NCBI RefSeq assembly: GCF_023333585.1
Contig: NZ_JAIQZN010000012.1
Coordinates: 31,228-95,227 of the forward strand
Direction: 5' to 3'
Length of the DNA: 64,000 nt
Origin: Argonema antarcticum A004/B2
GTDB taxonomy: Bacteria > Cyanobacteriota > Cyanobacteriia > Cyanobacteriales > Aerosakkonemataceae
Of this stretch, positions 9,076 through 17,892 are shown in pieces. The notes below the pieces were generated by a model, which saw only the letters and a list, made by a program, of their open reading frames with translations, was not told the origin of the DNA and did not search any database. A program made the position numbers and the translations under genes. Within the stretch, counting starts at the first letter, position 1. The number at the start of each line of letters is the position of its first letter.

Positions 9076-9963
9076 TTAGGCCGCGAAGACAGGAGAAATG
9101 TCCATATAAATCCGCAATTCCTGAATTTTGCCGCCCTTAATGAGGATGGTGTCGCAGCAGGGAAGCGTAAACACCTTGCCATCAAAGCGGATGTAGGTAA
9201 CCTCCATTTCGCAAACCACCGTATCTTCTCCAATTTCCCACATATTTTTGATGTGGTGGATTACTTTCTCAACCGTTTTGATGAATTCACCTGAAGCTTC
9301 CCGGATGCCTTGGGGGCCATATACGATCGGAAAATTACTGAACTGGTACAACCCATCATTGGCGTAGAATTTGACGAAGTTGTCTATATTCATCGACTCG
9401 CCAGCTTTGAACAGCTGTCTGACCAGATTTGACATTTCACCCGAACTTCCTGCTGTCGTGGTTGCTGGCGGTCTTAATGCAGATGGAACGGGTGCTTGAT
9501 TGTTGGTATTTTCACCCTCTAGGATACTTTTGAGCTGCATAACAGCGCCTTGGATCTTTTTTGGTTTGGCAGCTTCAATAAACCACTTAGCATCCGGGTG
9601 TTGTTCTGCTGTGTTGCTGCTAGGCTTGAGGTCAATGGTGTAAGTGACTATCGGCACAGGCCCTGATTTGTGAACTTCAGGGGAAGTTACTTTGTTAGCG
9701 ATCGTGCCTGTAAAAATCGGGTGATCTACCAGATGGAATGTTACCGAACCTTCTTCTTTGTTCACATAGGTTCTTTCTTTCATGTGCATCTCCGAGGTTT
9801 TTATTTCTCGGAGAATGCCTCCATCCGGGTATTTTTCCCAGACCTTATAAAACTCAACTTCATATGGAATATACTTGTGGGGATTTTCCATTTTATCCAA
9901 CAAATGATTCCATATTGTTTCTAGCGAGGCATTAACAGGAGCGCTCCATGTGGCGTAAAGCAT
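9076..9963 (-). CDS. SRPBCC (AtaL/DUF1857-like)-SnoaL fusion protein
   Basis: This 295-aa two-domain protein has an N-terminal region (about 1-150) that looks like the AtaL/DUF1857 branch of the SRPBCC ligand-binding fold. It begins with LYATWSAPVNASLETIWNHL and ends with an alpha helix near SILEG. A Pro/Ala/Thr-rich linker (about 152-172) follows, then a SnoaL-like domain (about 175-295) nearly identical to the C-terminus of the 834-aa neighbour (IRFDGKVFTLPCCDTI). Both folds bind hydrophobic small molecules in secondary-metabolite pathways. The SRPBCC call is less certain than the SnoaL call. The fusion keeps two ligand-binding folds on one chain. Confidence 0.76.
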   Translation of the reverse strand: MLYATWSAPVNASLETIWNHLLDKMENPHKYIPYEVEFYKVWEKYPDGGILREIKTSEMHMKERTYVNKEEGSVTFHLVDHPIFTGTIANKVTSPEVHKSGPVPIVTYTIDLKPSSNTAEQHPDAKWFIEAAKPKKIQGAVMQLKSILEGENTNNQAPVPSALRPPATTTAGSSGEMSNLVRQLFKAGESMNIDNFVKFYANDGLYQFSNFPIVYGPQGIREASGEFIKTVEKVIHHIKNMWEIGEDTVVCEMEVTYIRFDGKVFTLPCCDTILIKGGKIQELRIYMDISPVFAA

Positions 9964-10046
9964 AGGTTTTAAAAGACTTCAGTGTAAATGTTGGTAGCAC
10001 TTTACCAACTAAAGTTACAGAGTGGATTTGAAAGTTGTTGAAAAGT

Positions 10047-12551
10047 TTAAGACATGAAGACAGGAGAGATGTCCATATAGATCCGCAATTCGCTAACCTT
10101 GTCTCCTTTAAAGCGGATGGTGTCGCAGCAGGGAAGCGTAAACACTTTGCCATCAAAACGAATGTATGTAACTTCCATTTCGCAGATTACCGTGTCTGCT
10201 CCAACTTCCCAAATATGCTTGATTTTGTGATATAAAGCCTCAACTGTCTGAATGAAAGCTGTTGAAGCATCTTTGATTCCTTTAGGGCCGTATACAATTG
10301 GGAAGTTACTAAATTGGTAGAGGGCGTCGTCGGTGTAGAACTTGACGAAATTGTCAACATTCATGGATTCGCCTGCTTTGAACATTTCCTTGACTATCTG
10401 TGTCAGCTGTCCGGGAAATCTTTCGCTTGTCATAGCTTTTTCCTGCGTTGCGATCGTAGGTTCTTTTATGGTATGAGATCCTAGCCAAGCGGAGGTGGGT
10501 TTTGTGATGGTATCTGAAGCCCAAGGGAAGCTTGTTCCGTGCGCTTCGTTATATTCCTTTTGCGCTCTGCGGAACATTTGATTGGCTTTGCGAGTTACTT
10601 GGTTAAATTCCAGCTGTTCGCCGTTTGGCCCTTTACAATAAAACAGCGACCAACCGTGAAAGTCGCCAAATTCTGCATCCGAGTATCCTTCGATAAAATA
10701 TTCAGGCTCGTTCCAGAATTTGTTGGCGTAGTATTTGAGCGCTACTTTTCTTCTTTCTTCTTCCGAATTAACGTGAATAATTCGGTTACAAATGACGCCT
10801 GTCATCCCTCGGCTTTGACATTCTTCTTCCAAGATTTTGGCGAACATATTGAGATCCACATCATCTTTTACGTGGAAAGAGATGTGGGGTACGTTCGCGA
10901 AACCTACGCAGGAAGGAACTTTTTGGTAAACGTTAGGTGCATTTACATTCAATTTAGCATCTCTGAAATGTATCACCTCTATTACGGTGTTGCCAAAGGA
11001 AATGAACCTAACGTCCAAAGCTTCTTTCGTCCCATCTCTTAAGTCTGCTACGCCAAGTTCTCTGGGGTCGATACCTCGTTGAATTGCCTCAATATCTTCC
11101 TTCTGGAAGAGAGTATTGTGTACCACTGGGCCAATAAATCCATCGCCGCTAATGGCGATTTTTCCCCCTAACACTTCGGTGTAAAATTCTATGGCTTTTG
11201 CCATATTATCAACTGTGATACCGAAGTGTTGCACTCCTTGCAAGTAATGACCTAAGCTTTTCTTACTATTCTGGTTGCCGCTCATCATAGAAACTACGTC
11301 GTCCCTCAGTTGATTGGTTGCGCCTATGTTTAGGATCAGTTCTGCCACCCTGGAACTGCGTTGTCCCGCCAGAGTAATCTTGCTGTCGTAGACAAATGTG
11401 TGAGATGTTCGCTCTGGAAATGGAGAGATGTCTTTAACGTACTCTGCTTGGTCTTTTATGGCAGTAGCGTACTCTTTGGAGGCAAAAAACTTTTCCATTT
11501 CCAGGGGATTGGAGAAGGCAATTTCAAAGGCGGCTTGATATTGCTTCTGGGGCGGTTCGTGATGAACTACTCCCGCCGCTTCGGGACGCGAGTTGTCTAC
11601 TTCATCAAATATATGCAGTCGGAATTTGAGAACTGATTCGTTTTGAACAACAGCTGGTGCAAAGCTGTTTTTCATGTAAGACTGAAATTCTTCGACGGTG
11701 GCGCGATCGGCTTTTCTGACTAAAACGTGGAATTTGAGAACGCCTACTTCTCCGTTGGGATCGCCTGTGGGGATGCCGTCAACGTAGGTTTTGGAGTTAC
11801 CGGGACTGCTGTTGTAGCCGATCGCTTTGCTGAACAAGTTGTGTTCGTCGTCCATCAGTATGGCTGCTGCTTTAAACCATGTCTGACGGTCTTGTTCTGT
11901 TTCAAATGTTAGTTCGGCAATGCCATCGAATTGATCTTCTTCCGCAGTAATGTAATTTACGCTATTACTTTGCGGCCAAATACCACCTTGATTGTGTGCT
12001 AGGTGAAATTGCCAGTATTGGTGTTGTCCTGGTAGTCTGGCGCACACTGGGCCATGAACGTCTTTCCAATAGTTATCGAAAAGTTCTAAGGTGATGCCTT
12101 TTCGTTTCCACAAGAGGACGTAGAAGGCGACTTTTCCTTTTTCGTCGCGGCTGGCATAATCAACCTGCCTAACTGGAGTTTTACTTTGGGGAACGCTCGT
12201 TTCCTCAAAAAATTCTTTAACTAGACCGGAGGCAGCTCCGACCTTGTTAAATCCAGTGTAAGCGCTCAAGAAAAAAAGCAGTTCTTCGATTTCGGCGCGG
12301 GTGGCTCCTTGCTTGAGAGCCATGTCTATATGCGATCGCAAAGGATTGACAGTACCTTTTTGATTTTGGTTGACAATATCAACTGCGATCGTAATTAGAG
12401 CTTTGGCTTTTTGGCTAATGAATGGCTGCCCCCATGCTTCGCCTGCTACGCGAGTAACAAAGTCACCGAACTTCAGGTTGACACCTTTTAAACCCGCCTG
12501 AAGTTCTTGATCGTCGAGAACTGCATTTTGGTATTCTTTGTTCTCTGTCAT
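10047..12551 (-). CDS. CMD-EthD-EthD-VOC-SnoaL five-domain fusion protein
   Basis: This 834-aa protein strings together five small enzyme folds. The order is a carboxymuconolactone-decarboxylase-like domain (about 15-115, without the AhpD CxxC pair), two EthD-type dimeric alpha/beta-barrel domains (about 140-255 and 268-385), a two-module VOC/glyoxalase-like domain (about 436-655) and a SnoaL-like domain (about 712-834). The VOC domain keeps plausible metal ligands His442, Glu525, His556 and Glu648. The SnoaL part begins AMTSERFPG, like the start of a free-standing gene at 8988. The ATG follows the stop of the upstream gene by one base, so the two are probably translationally coupled. The EthD part is a near-copy of the upstream gene. 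No single-chain enzyme of this layout is known to me. Substrate and reaction are unknown. Confidence 0.82.
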   Translation of the reverse strand: MTENKEYQNAVLDDQELQAGLKGVNLKFGDFVTRVAGEAWGQPFISQKAKALITIAVDIVNQNQKGTVNPLRSHIDMALKQGATRAEIEELLFFLSAYTGFNKVGAASGLVKEFFEETSVPQSKTPVRQVDYASRDEKGKVAFYVLLWKRKGITLELFDNYWKDVHGPVCARLPGQHQYWQFHLAHNQGGIWPQSNSVNYITAEEDQFDGIAELTFETEQDRQTWFKAAAILMDDEHNLFSKAIGYNSSPGNSKTYVDGIPTGDPNGEVGVLKFHVLVRKADRATVEEFQSYMKNSFAPAVVQNESVLKFRLHIFDEVDNSRPEAAGVVHHEPPQKQYQAAFEIAFSNPLEMEKFFASKEYATAIKDQAEYVKDISPFPERTSHTFVYDSKITLAGQRSSRVAELILNIGATNQLRDDVVSMMSGNQNSKKSLGHYLQGVQHFGITVDNMAKAIEFYTEVLGGKIAISGDGFIGPVVHNTLFQKEDIEAIQRGIDPRELGVADLRDGTKEALDVRFISFGNTVIEVIHFRDAKLNVNAPNVYQKVPSCVGFANVPHISFHVKDDVDLNMFAKILEEECQSRGMTGVICNRIIHVNSEEERRKVALKYYANKFWNEPEYFIEGYSDAEFGDFHGWSLFYCKGPNGEQLEFNQVTRKANQMFRRAQKEYNEAHGTSFPWASDTITKPTSAWLGSHTIKEPTIATQEKAMTSERFPGQLTQIVKEMFKAGESMNVDNFVKFYTDDALYQFSNFPIVYGPKGIKDASTAFIQTVEALYHKIKHIWEVGADTVICEMEVTYIRFDGKVFTLPCCDTIRFKGDKVSELRIYMDISPVFMS

Positions 12552-12552
12552 C

Positions 12553-14103
12553 TCAACCTGTGGTGATCAACCTGATTAGTTCGTTAGGTGCAAAAACATC
12601 GCGGTAGAATGTTAGCTGCTCGGTTTTTAGGTGGCACCCGCCTCGGTGTCCGCGTCGAACCCAAGTTACATTTCCTTTGGCCAGTGTTTCGTTGGTAGCA
12701 TCGTCTACGCACTTCCATTCAAAATACGTAACTTCACCGTGAAACATCACGATCGGCCAGCACATGGTTACTCCAGGCTGAGCAATCAACGCCCACCAAT
12801 GTTTTTCGCGCTCTTTTTGTTGTTCCAATCCGAAATAAGGGCCATCCTGACAGAGATAAACGAGATCCTCGCGATATTCGCCAGTTAAAATATCACCGCG
12901 TCCCTGTCTCAATGCTTCGCAATGAGTAGGCCACCAATCTTTGTTTTCTTGCTCGATTTGTTGGAGCGTATAATAAGGGCCAAGTTCTGGCAATGTCCTT
13001 TCTTTCATTGCCACAAACCTTTCGGCATCTTCGATCAGTTTTTTAGCCACATAAGAACTAACAAGTCCAGGCCGAGAATAATCGGCTGACAAATCTTTGT
13101 AGAAATTAACTCGTTTGTTCAGTGGTTGTTTGCTGGTTTGATTTGCTTGCATAGTTTGTGTTGTGCTGCTAGTAGAACCGTTTGGTTGTGAAAGGATAAG
13201 TTTTTGGTCGAGCATCAGAGAAACTATGTCGTCTCTCAGTTGATTGGTTGCGCCTATACTTACGATTAAATCCGCAACAGTAGAACTGCGTTGACCGGCT
13301 AAAGTCATCTTGCTGTCGTAGACAAATGTGTAAGCTGTTCGCTCTGGAAATGGGAAGATATTTTTGACGTATTTTGTCTGGTCTTTTACGGCAGTAGCGT
13401 ACTCTTTGGAGGCAAAGAATTTTTCCATTTCCAGGGGATTAGAGAAGGCAATTTCAAAGGCGGCTTGATATTGCTTCTGAGGCGGTTCGTAATGAACTAC
13501 TCCCGCCGCGTCGGGACGCGAGTTGTCTACTTCATCAAATATATGGAGTCGGAATTTGAGGACTGACTCGTTTTGCACCACAGTTGGCGCAAAAGTGTCT
13601 TTCATGTAGGAGCGAAATTGTTCGACGCTGATGCCATCGGCTTTGGCGACTAGGACGTGGAACTTTAAGATCCCCAATACACCGTTGGGATCGCCTGTGG
13701 GGATGCCGTCAGCGTAGGTTTTGGAGTTACCGGGACTGCTGTTATAGCCGATCGCTTTGCTGAACAAGTTGTGTTCGTCGTCCATCAGTATAGCTGCTGC
13801 TTTAAACCATGTCTGACGGTCTTGTTCTGTTTCAAATGTTAGTTCGGCAATGCCATCAAATTGATCTTCTTCCGCAGTAATGTAATTTATGCCATTATTT
13901 TGCGGCCAAATACCACCTTGATTGTGTGCTAGGTGAAATTGCCAGTATTGGTACTGTCCTGGTAGTCTGGCGCAGACCGGGCCATGAACGTCTCTCCAGT
14001 AGTCATCGAAAAGTTGTAAGGTGATGCCTTTTCGTTTCCACAGGAGAACGTAGAAGGCGACTTTTCCTTTTTCATCGCGAACGGCGTAATCTGCCTTTCT
14101 CAT
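12553..14103 (-). CDS. EthD-EthD-SnoaL-like fusion protein
   Basis: This 516-aa protein has two EthD-type domains (about 10-125 and 138-255), a conserved tail through about residue 295 and a polar Thr/Gln-rich linker. A C-terminal NTF2/SnoaL-like domain (about 318-516) follows, of a different branch from the LPCCDT group (WWALIAQPGVTMCWPI, WVRRGHRGGCH). The first 300 or so residues are almost the same as residues 130-424 of the 834-aa protein. The DNA copies are offset by about 1930 bp with roughly one mismatch per 60 bases in the best part. An AAAGGA site lies before the ATG at 14103. It starts in the gap after the tandem CMD gene, so it is probably in the same operon. The function is unknown. 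Confidence 0.82.
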   Translation of the reverse strand: MRKADYAVRDEKGKVAFYVLLWKRKGITLQLFDDYWRDVHGPVCARLPGQYQYWQFHLAHNQGGIWPQNNGINYITAEEDQFDGIAELTFETEQDRQTWFKAAAILMDDEHNLFSKAIGYNSSPGNSKTYADGIPTGDPNGVLGILKFHVLVAKADGISVEQFRSYMKDTFAPTVVQNESVLKFRLHIFDEVDNSRPDAAGVVHYEPPQKQYQAAFEIAFSNPLEMEKFFASKEYATAVKDQTKYVKNIFPFPERTAYTFVYDSKMTLAGQRSSTVADLIVSIGATNQLRDDIVSLMLDQKLILSQPNGSTSSTTQTMQANQTSKQPLNKRVNFYKDLSADYSRPGLVSSYVAKKLIEDAERFVAMKERTLPELGPYYTLQQIEQENKDWWPTHCEALRQGRGDILTGEYREDLVYLCQDGPYFGLEQQKEREKHWWALIAQPGVTMCWPIVMFHGEVTYFEWKCVDDATNETLAKGNVTWVRRGHRGGCHLKTEQLTFYRDVFAPNELIRLITTG

Positions 14104-14137
14104 TATCTTGTTTTCCTTTGTCCAATGCTAGTGCTTG

Positions 14138-14875
14138 TTAAATTCTCCTTTGTGCCAAATACTCGTTAAGCGATCCGAAGGCGGCTGCGACTTTGTTGAA
14201 TCCAGTATAAACGCACAAAAACAAAAGCAGTTCTTCGATTTCTTCACGAGTTACTCCATTTTGAAAAGCGATATCTAAATGGAGTGAAAAAGGATTGTTT
14301 GGGCCGACATGATCTTGATTGGCAATATCAACTGCGAGGGCGATTAAAGCCTTGGTTTTAATGTCAATTAATGGTAGGCTCCAGGCTTCACCAACTACCC
14401 GAATACTGAAATCGCCCAATTGGGGGTTAACGCTTTTCAAATCTTTTTGCAGCGCTAGATTATCCAAAATCGGGTTGGCCGTTTTCACCATTGTTGCTGT
14501 CCTTGGTGGTGGATATTGTTGAAGATTTACGTTATCAAAAAACTCGTTGAGCGCACCGAAACAACTGGCGACTTTATTGAATCCAGTATAAACGCATAAG
14601 AACAAAAGCACGGCTTCGACTTCTTCGCGGGTGGCTCCTTGCTTGAGCGCCATATCTATATGGGCTCCAAAAGGATTGCCTGGGCCTTTTTGATCTTGAT
14701 TGGCAACGTCAACTGCGATCGTTATTATAGCTTTGGTTTTTTGGTCAATCAAAGGTAGACCCCATACTTCGCCTGCTACGCGAGTAACAAAATCACCAAA
14801 TTTGGGATTGAGGCTTTTTAAAGCGTTTTGCAGGTCTTTATCTTCTAAAACCGCGTTTTTGTAGTAGTATGCCAT
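14138..14875 (-). CDS. Tandem carboxymuconolactone-decarboxylase-like protein
   Basis: This 245-aa protein has two repeats of a CMD domain (about 10-115 and 135-240). Each reads LxSxNPxFGDF...VAGE followed by a helical segment with NPF...H.D.A...GVTREE. Neither repeat has the AhpD CxxC redox pair, so peroxidase-type activity is unlikely. Relatives include gamma-carboxymuconolactone decarboxylase and many uncharacterised cyanobacterial proteins. From memory, slr1853 in the Synechocystis icfG cluster is also annotated as CMD-like. It is the promoter-proximal gene of the long minus-strand cluster. A partial extra copy of the domain is fused to the N-terminus of the 834-aa protein. Confidence 0.85.
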   Translation of the reverse strand: MAYYYKNAVLEDKDLQNALKSLNPKFGDFVTRVAGEVWGLPLIDQKTKAIITIAVDVANQDQKGPGNPFGAHIDMALKQGATREEVEAVLLFLCVYTGFNKVASCFGALNEFFDNVNLQQYPPPRTATMVKTANPILDNLALQKDLKSVNPQLGDFSIRVVGEAWSLPLIDIKTKALIALAVDIANQDHVGPNNPFSLHLDIAFQNGVTREEIEELLLFLCVYTGFNKVAAAFGSLNEYLAQRRI

Positions 14876-15693
14876 TTTCTATCCTACAGTTACATTCTAA
14901 TGTCATCGTTTACTTAATGCCTTGGCTCCTTGTAGAGACGTTTCATGAAACGTCTCTACAAGATTTTTTGGAGATGTCCAATCAACAGCAGCCGCTTTTT
15001 TAGATTATGATGCCGAGAGTAACTTTATTAAATTACACCTTCTAGAAGACTTACAAAATCTTAACATTATTTAATTTCTCCTCCTTTAATTAAACATTTT
15101 TTAACAAAATCTAAAGACTAACTCGACCATATCTACCTTGGATCGATTAAAAAATTTCCATCAGTGCCTTGCTTACTTTTGTCTAAATTGATCTTTCCAT
15201 AAATAGGCTATTTTGGCAAAGCCAAACAAACTCCTGGGTATGTTCGCTTGCTAAAAAGTCCACCTGTATTATGGCATTGCTTCAGATTGGGACGGCTCAG
15301 TAAAGAGTAACTTTTTTAAGTGGCAATTTACACAGTTTTACCTAATCAAACATGGCTGCTTTGGACACGATGAGGTTCCTTATGTAGAAAATTTTAGGGC
15401 CAGGATTTAGTGTAAAGTGTCAAAGCTGTTCGCAGCTTGACAAAGATAAACGCTCATGTTAATTCAGCTTGATATTCAATCCTCTGGGTTTTATTTAGCT
15501 CCAAGCACAAGATAACTTATTGTCTGACCTCTAAATCATTAAAAGATTGTAATTTTTTCTTTTTTACTCCTTACGGGAGATGACGGTATATAACTGAGTG
15601 TATTATATCGCCACAAAGAAATGAAGTGCCTCATTGGGAGAGATGTCTGGCAATGGTAGGGGCGACGATCGAGTATGGCGGGAGGCGATCGAT
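14876..15693. other. Non-coding stretch upstream of the icfG-type cluster
   Basis: No convincing reading frame exceeds background here. It presumably contains the promoter of the minus-strand cluster, but I could not pick out reliable -35/-10 boxes. It holds the 34-bp palindrome listed separately. The rest is AT-rich and unremarkable until the ABC-F remnant begins at 15694. Confidence 0.6.
14929..14962. repeat. Perfect 34-bp palindrome (GTAGAGACG family)
   Basis: The arm CTTGTAGAGACGTTTCA is followed directly by its exact reverse complement, giving a perfect 34-bp palindrome 54 bp upstream of the first gene of the cluster. GTAGAGACG palindromes of this kind are dispersed in many copies in filamentous cyanobacterial genomes (recalled). 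It could fold as a hairpin in the leader region. Confidence 0.8.
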
Positions 15694-15762
15694 CTATATC
15701 ACCTCAATCAGTTCTAACCAACGTTCGATCGCAGCGTCAAGGGTATATTGTAGGTTTTGGAA
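15694..15762 (-). pseudogene. 3' remnant of a second ABC-F gene
   Basis: On the minus strand this segment translates to LDAAIERWLELIE plus a few residues and a stop (15694-15696). It mirrors IDAATERWLELAE at the very end of the intact ABC-F protein next to it. Only about 23 codons remain and no frame continues upstream. It looks like what is left of a duplicated or recombined copy. It lies about 40 bp past the stop of the intact gene. Confidence 0.65.
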
Positions 15763-15803
15763 CGGATGGCAAGATTGTGTTAAAGTTAAGGTTTTACGTT
15801 TTG

Positions 15804-17717
15804 TCAAGATGCCATCTCAGCCAATTCCAACCAGCGTTCAGTCGCCGCATCAATAGCTAGAGTCAAAGCTTCCACCTGCTGGTATAGTTCGCGCACCTTA
15901 GTGACCTCTCCTGGAGGAGCATTGTAAAGCGCTTTTTGGGCCTCTGATTTTTGGGCCTCCATCTGGGCAATCTTAGTTTCAAGCGTCTCAAATTCGCGCT
16001 TTTCTTTAGAGGAAAGCTTGCGGGGCTTGTTATTATTAGATTGCTGTTCGCTAACTTTGGAACGAGTTTCTTTAGGTTTTGTTTCTAGCTTGGGCGATGC
16101 GTCTTCTTCTGCCTTTTTGAAATCCAGATAAACGGAGTAGTTACCGGGATATTTGCGAATATTCCCTCCCGACTCTAAAGCAAAGATAGTATCTACAGTG
16201 CGATCGAGAAAATAGCGATCGTGAGAAACTACAATTACGCAACCGTTGAAATCTTCCAAATATTCTTCCAACACCGCCAACGTCTGTACATCCAAGTCAT
16301 TGGTAGGTTCATCCAGAATCAGCACATTAGGCGCACTCATCAAAACTCGTAATAGAAACAGACGCCGTTTTTCACCGCCAGAAAGCTTATTAATGGGTGC
16401 ATATTGCTGATTGCCAGGAAACAGAAAACGCTCCAACATTTGCGAGGCGCTAATCTGAGTTCCATCGGCAATTTTGACAAATTCTCCTTCCTCTTTGATG
16501 TAGTCAATTACCCGCTGATTTTCGTTCATCGCCGCGAGCAATGCTTCAGAATGCTGGTCGAAATAGCCGATGAGAATTGTAGAACCAAGCTCAACACGAC
16601 CTGAATCAGGTTGAACTAGACCTGTAATAATATCCATTAGAGTCGATTTCCCAGCACCGTTGCCACCAACAATACCGATGCGGTCTTCTGGATTAAAGTT
16701 GTAGGTGAAATTGTCGATCAAAGTGCGTCCGTCGTAGGCTTTAGAGATATTCACCATCTCGATAACTTTTTTGCCAATGCGACGTCCAGGGGTAGCTATA
16801 TCAACTTTTCCTTGAACTTGTTTAAACTCAGTACCCTGCATATCGCGTATGCGTTCGATGCGGGCTTTTTGTTTCGTGCTGCGAGCTTTTGGCCCGCGCT
16901 TCAACCATTCCAATTCACGACGCAATACGCCTTGATGTTTGCGCTGACTGCTGACGGCAGATTCTTCAGAGAGGGCTTTCTTTTCCAGATAATAAGAATA
17001 GTTACCATCGTAGGTGTAGAGGTCGCCTCTGTCAATTTCGACGATGCGATTGGTGACGCGATCGAGAAAATAGCGATCGTGCGTAATTAGCAAAATCGCG
17101 CCCCGAAAACGATTCAGGTAACTTTGCAACCATTCGACAGATAGCGCATCCAAATGGTTTGTCGGCTCATCCATCAACAGCACATCTGGCTCAGAAAGTA
17201 AAGCAGCTGCTAGTGCAATCCGCTTGCGGTATCCTCCCGATAAACTGCCAATCCGAGCGTCGAAATCTTCGATCCCCAACTTGGTGAGGATAATTTTAGC
17301 ATTAGTTTCTACTTCCCAAGCGCCAGTAGCATCCATGCGCTGCATGACCACAGATAGACGAGCCATGAGTTGGCTATCTTCTTGATGGTGCGCTAGTTTA
17401 TCGGAAAGTTCCTCATACTCGCGGACTAAAGCCATTTGCTCGCCGCTATCAGTAAAAATCTGCTCTAAAACCGTGCGATTTTCATCTAACTCCGGTTGCT
17501 GAGGCAAATAGACAATGCGAGTGCCAGAATTTACTAAAATTTGACCGCTGTCAATCGATTCTAGACCGGCAATCATCTTTAGGAGAGTGGATTTGCCAGA
17601 ACCATTGGTGCCAATCAGTCCGACTTTATCAGTGGGATTGAGACTAAAGTAGGCGTCTTTGAGGATTTCCTTGATACCAAAGTCTTTTTTGACCGATTGC
17701 AGTGTAAAGATACTCAT
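15804..17717 (-). CDS. ABC-F family ATPase (Uup/EttA-like)
   Basis: This 637-aa soluble protein has two ABC ATPase domains and no membrane segments, as is usual for ABC-F translation or ribosome factors. Domain 1 has Walker A GTNGSGKST, signature LSGGYRKR and Walker B VLLMDEPTNHLD. Domain 2 has GGNGAGKST, LSGGEKRR and VLILDEPTNDLD. The inter-domain linker (about 245-320) is Lys/Arg-rich. A charged C-terminal extension with a coiled coil (about 540-637) resembles Uup more than EttA. Which role it plays (branched DNA, ribosome states) cannot be told. It is transcribed alone on the minus strand, separate from the icfG-type cluster. Confidence 0.93.
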   Translation of the reverse strand: MSIFTLQSVKKDFGIKEILKDAYFSLNPTDKVGLIGTNGSGKSTLLKMIAGLESIDSGQILVNSGTRIVYLPQQPELDENRTVLEQIFTDSGEQMALVREYEELSDKLAHHQEDSQLMARLSVVMQRMDATGAWEVETNAKIILTKLGIEDFDARIGSLSGGYRKRIALAAALLSEPDVLLMDEPTNHLDALSVEWLQSYLNRFRGAILLITHDRYFLDRVTNRIVEIDRGDLYTYDGNYSYYLEKKALSEESAVSSQRKHQGVLRRELEWLKRGPKARSTKQKARIERIRDMQGTEFKQVQGKVDIATPGRRIGKKVIEMVNISKAYDGRTLIDNFTYNFNPEDRIGIVGGNGAGKSTLMDIITGLVQPDSGRVELGSTILIGYFDQHSEALLAAMNENQRVIDYIKEEGEFVKIADGTQISASQMLERFLFPGNQQYAPINKLSGGEKRRLFLLRVLMSAPNVLILDEPTNDLDVQTLAVLEEYLEDFNGCVIVVSHDRYFLDRTVDTIFALESGGNIRKYPGNYSVYLDFKKAEEDASPKLETKPKETRSKVSEQQSNNNKPRKLSSKEKREFETLETKIAQMEAQKSEAQKALYNAPPGEVTKVRELYQQVEALTLAIDAATERWLELAEMAS

Positions 17718-17739
17718 AATTCGATCGACAGTAGGGAAA

Positions 17740-17890
17740 GAGGGGCTAGGGGAGGGGGCAAAGGGGCTAGGGGAAGAGGGGAAGAGGGGAAGAGAGAGAA
17801 TTCTTACTCAGGACTCAGGACTCATCACTCATCACTCATCACTCAGGACTCCTCACTCAGCACTCCAGAAGCACTCATCACTCAGCACTT
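17740..17890. repeat. Low-complexity purine tract and STRR CACTCAG units
   Basis: A G-rich tract with repeated GGGGAAGA-like units (about 17740-17800) is followed by ACTCAGG/ACTCATC/CACTCAG heptamers (about 17809-17890). The CACTCAG word is the same one that is translated inside the CHAT gene at 31520-31758. Confidence 0.75.
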
Positions 17891-17892
17891 TG

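Noticed and set aside
14138..14875. AhpD-type alkylhydroperoxidase
   Set aside because: The CMD domains lack the CxxC redox pair needed for AhpD activity.
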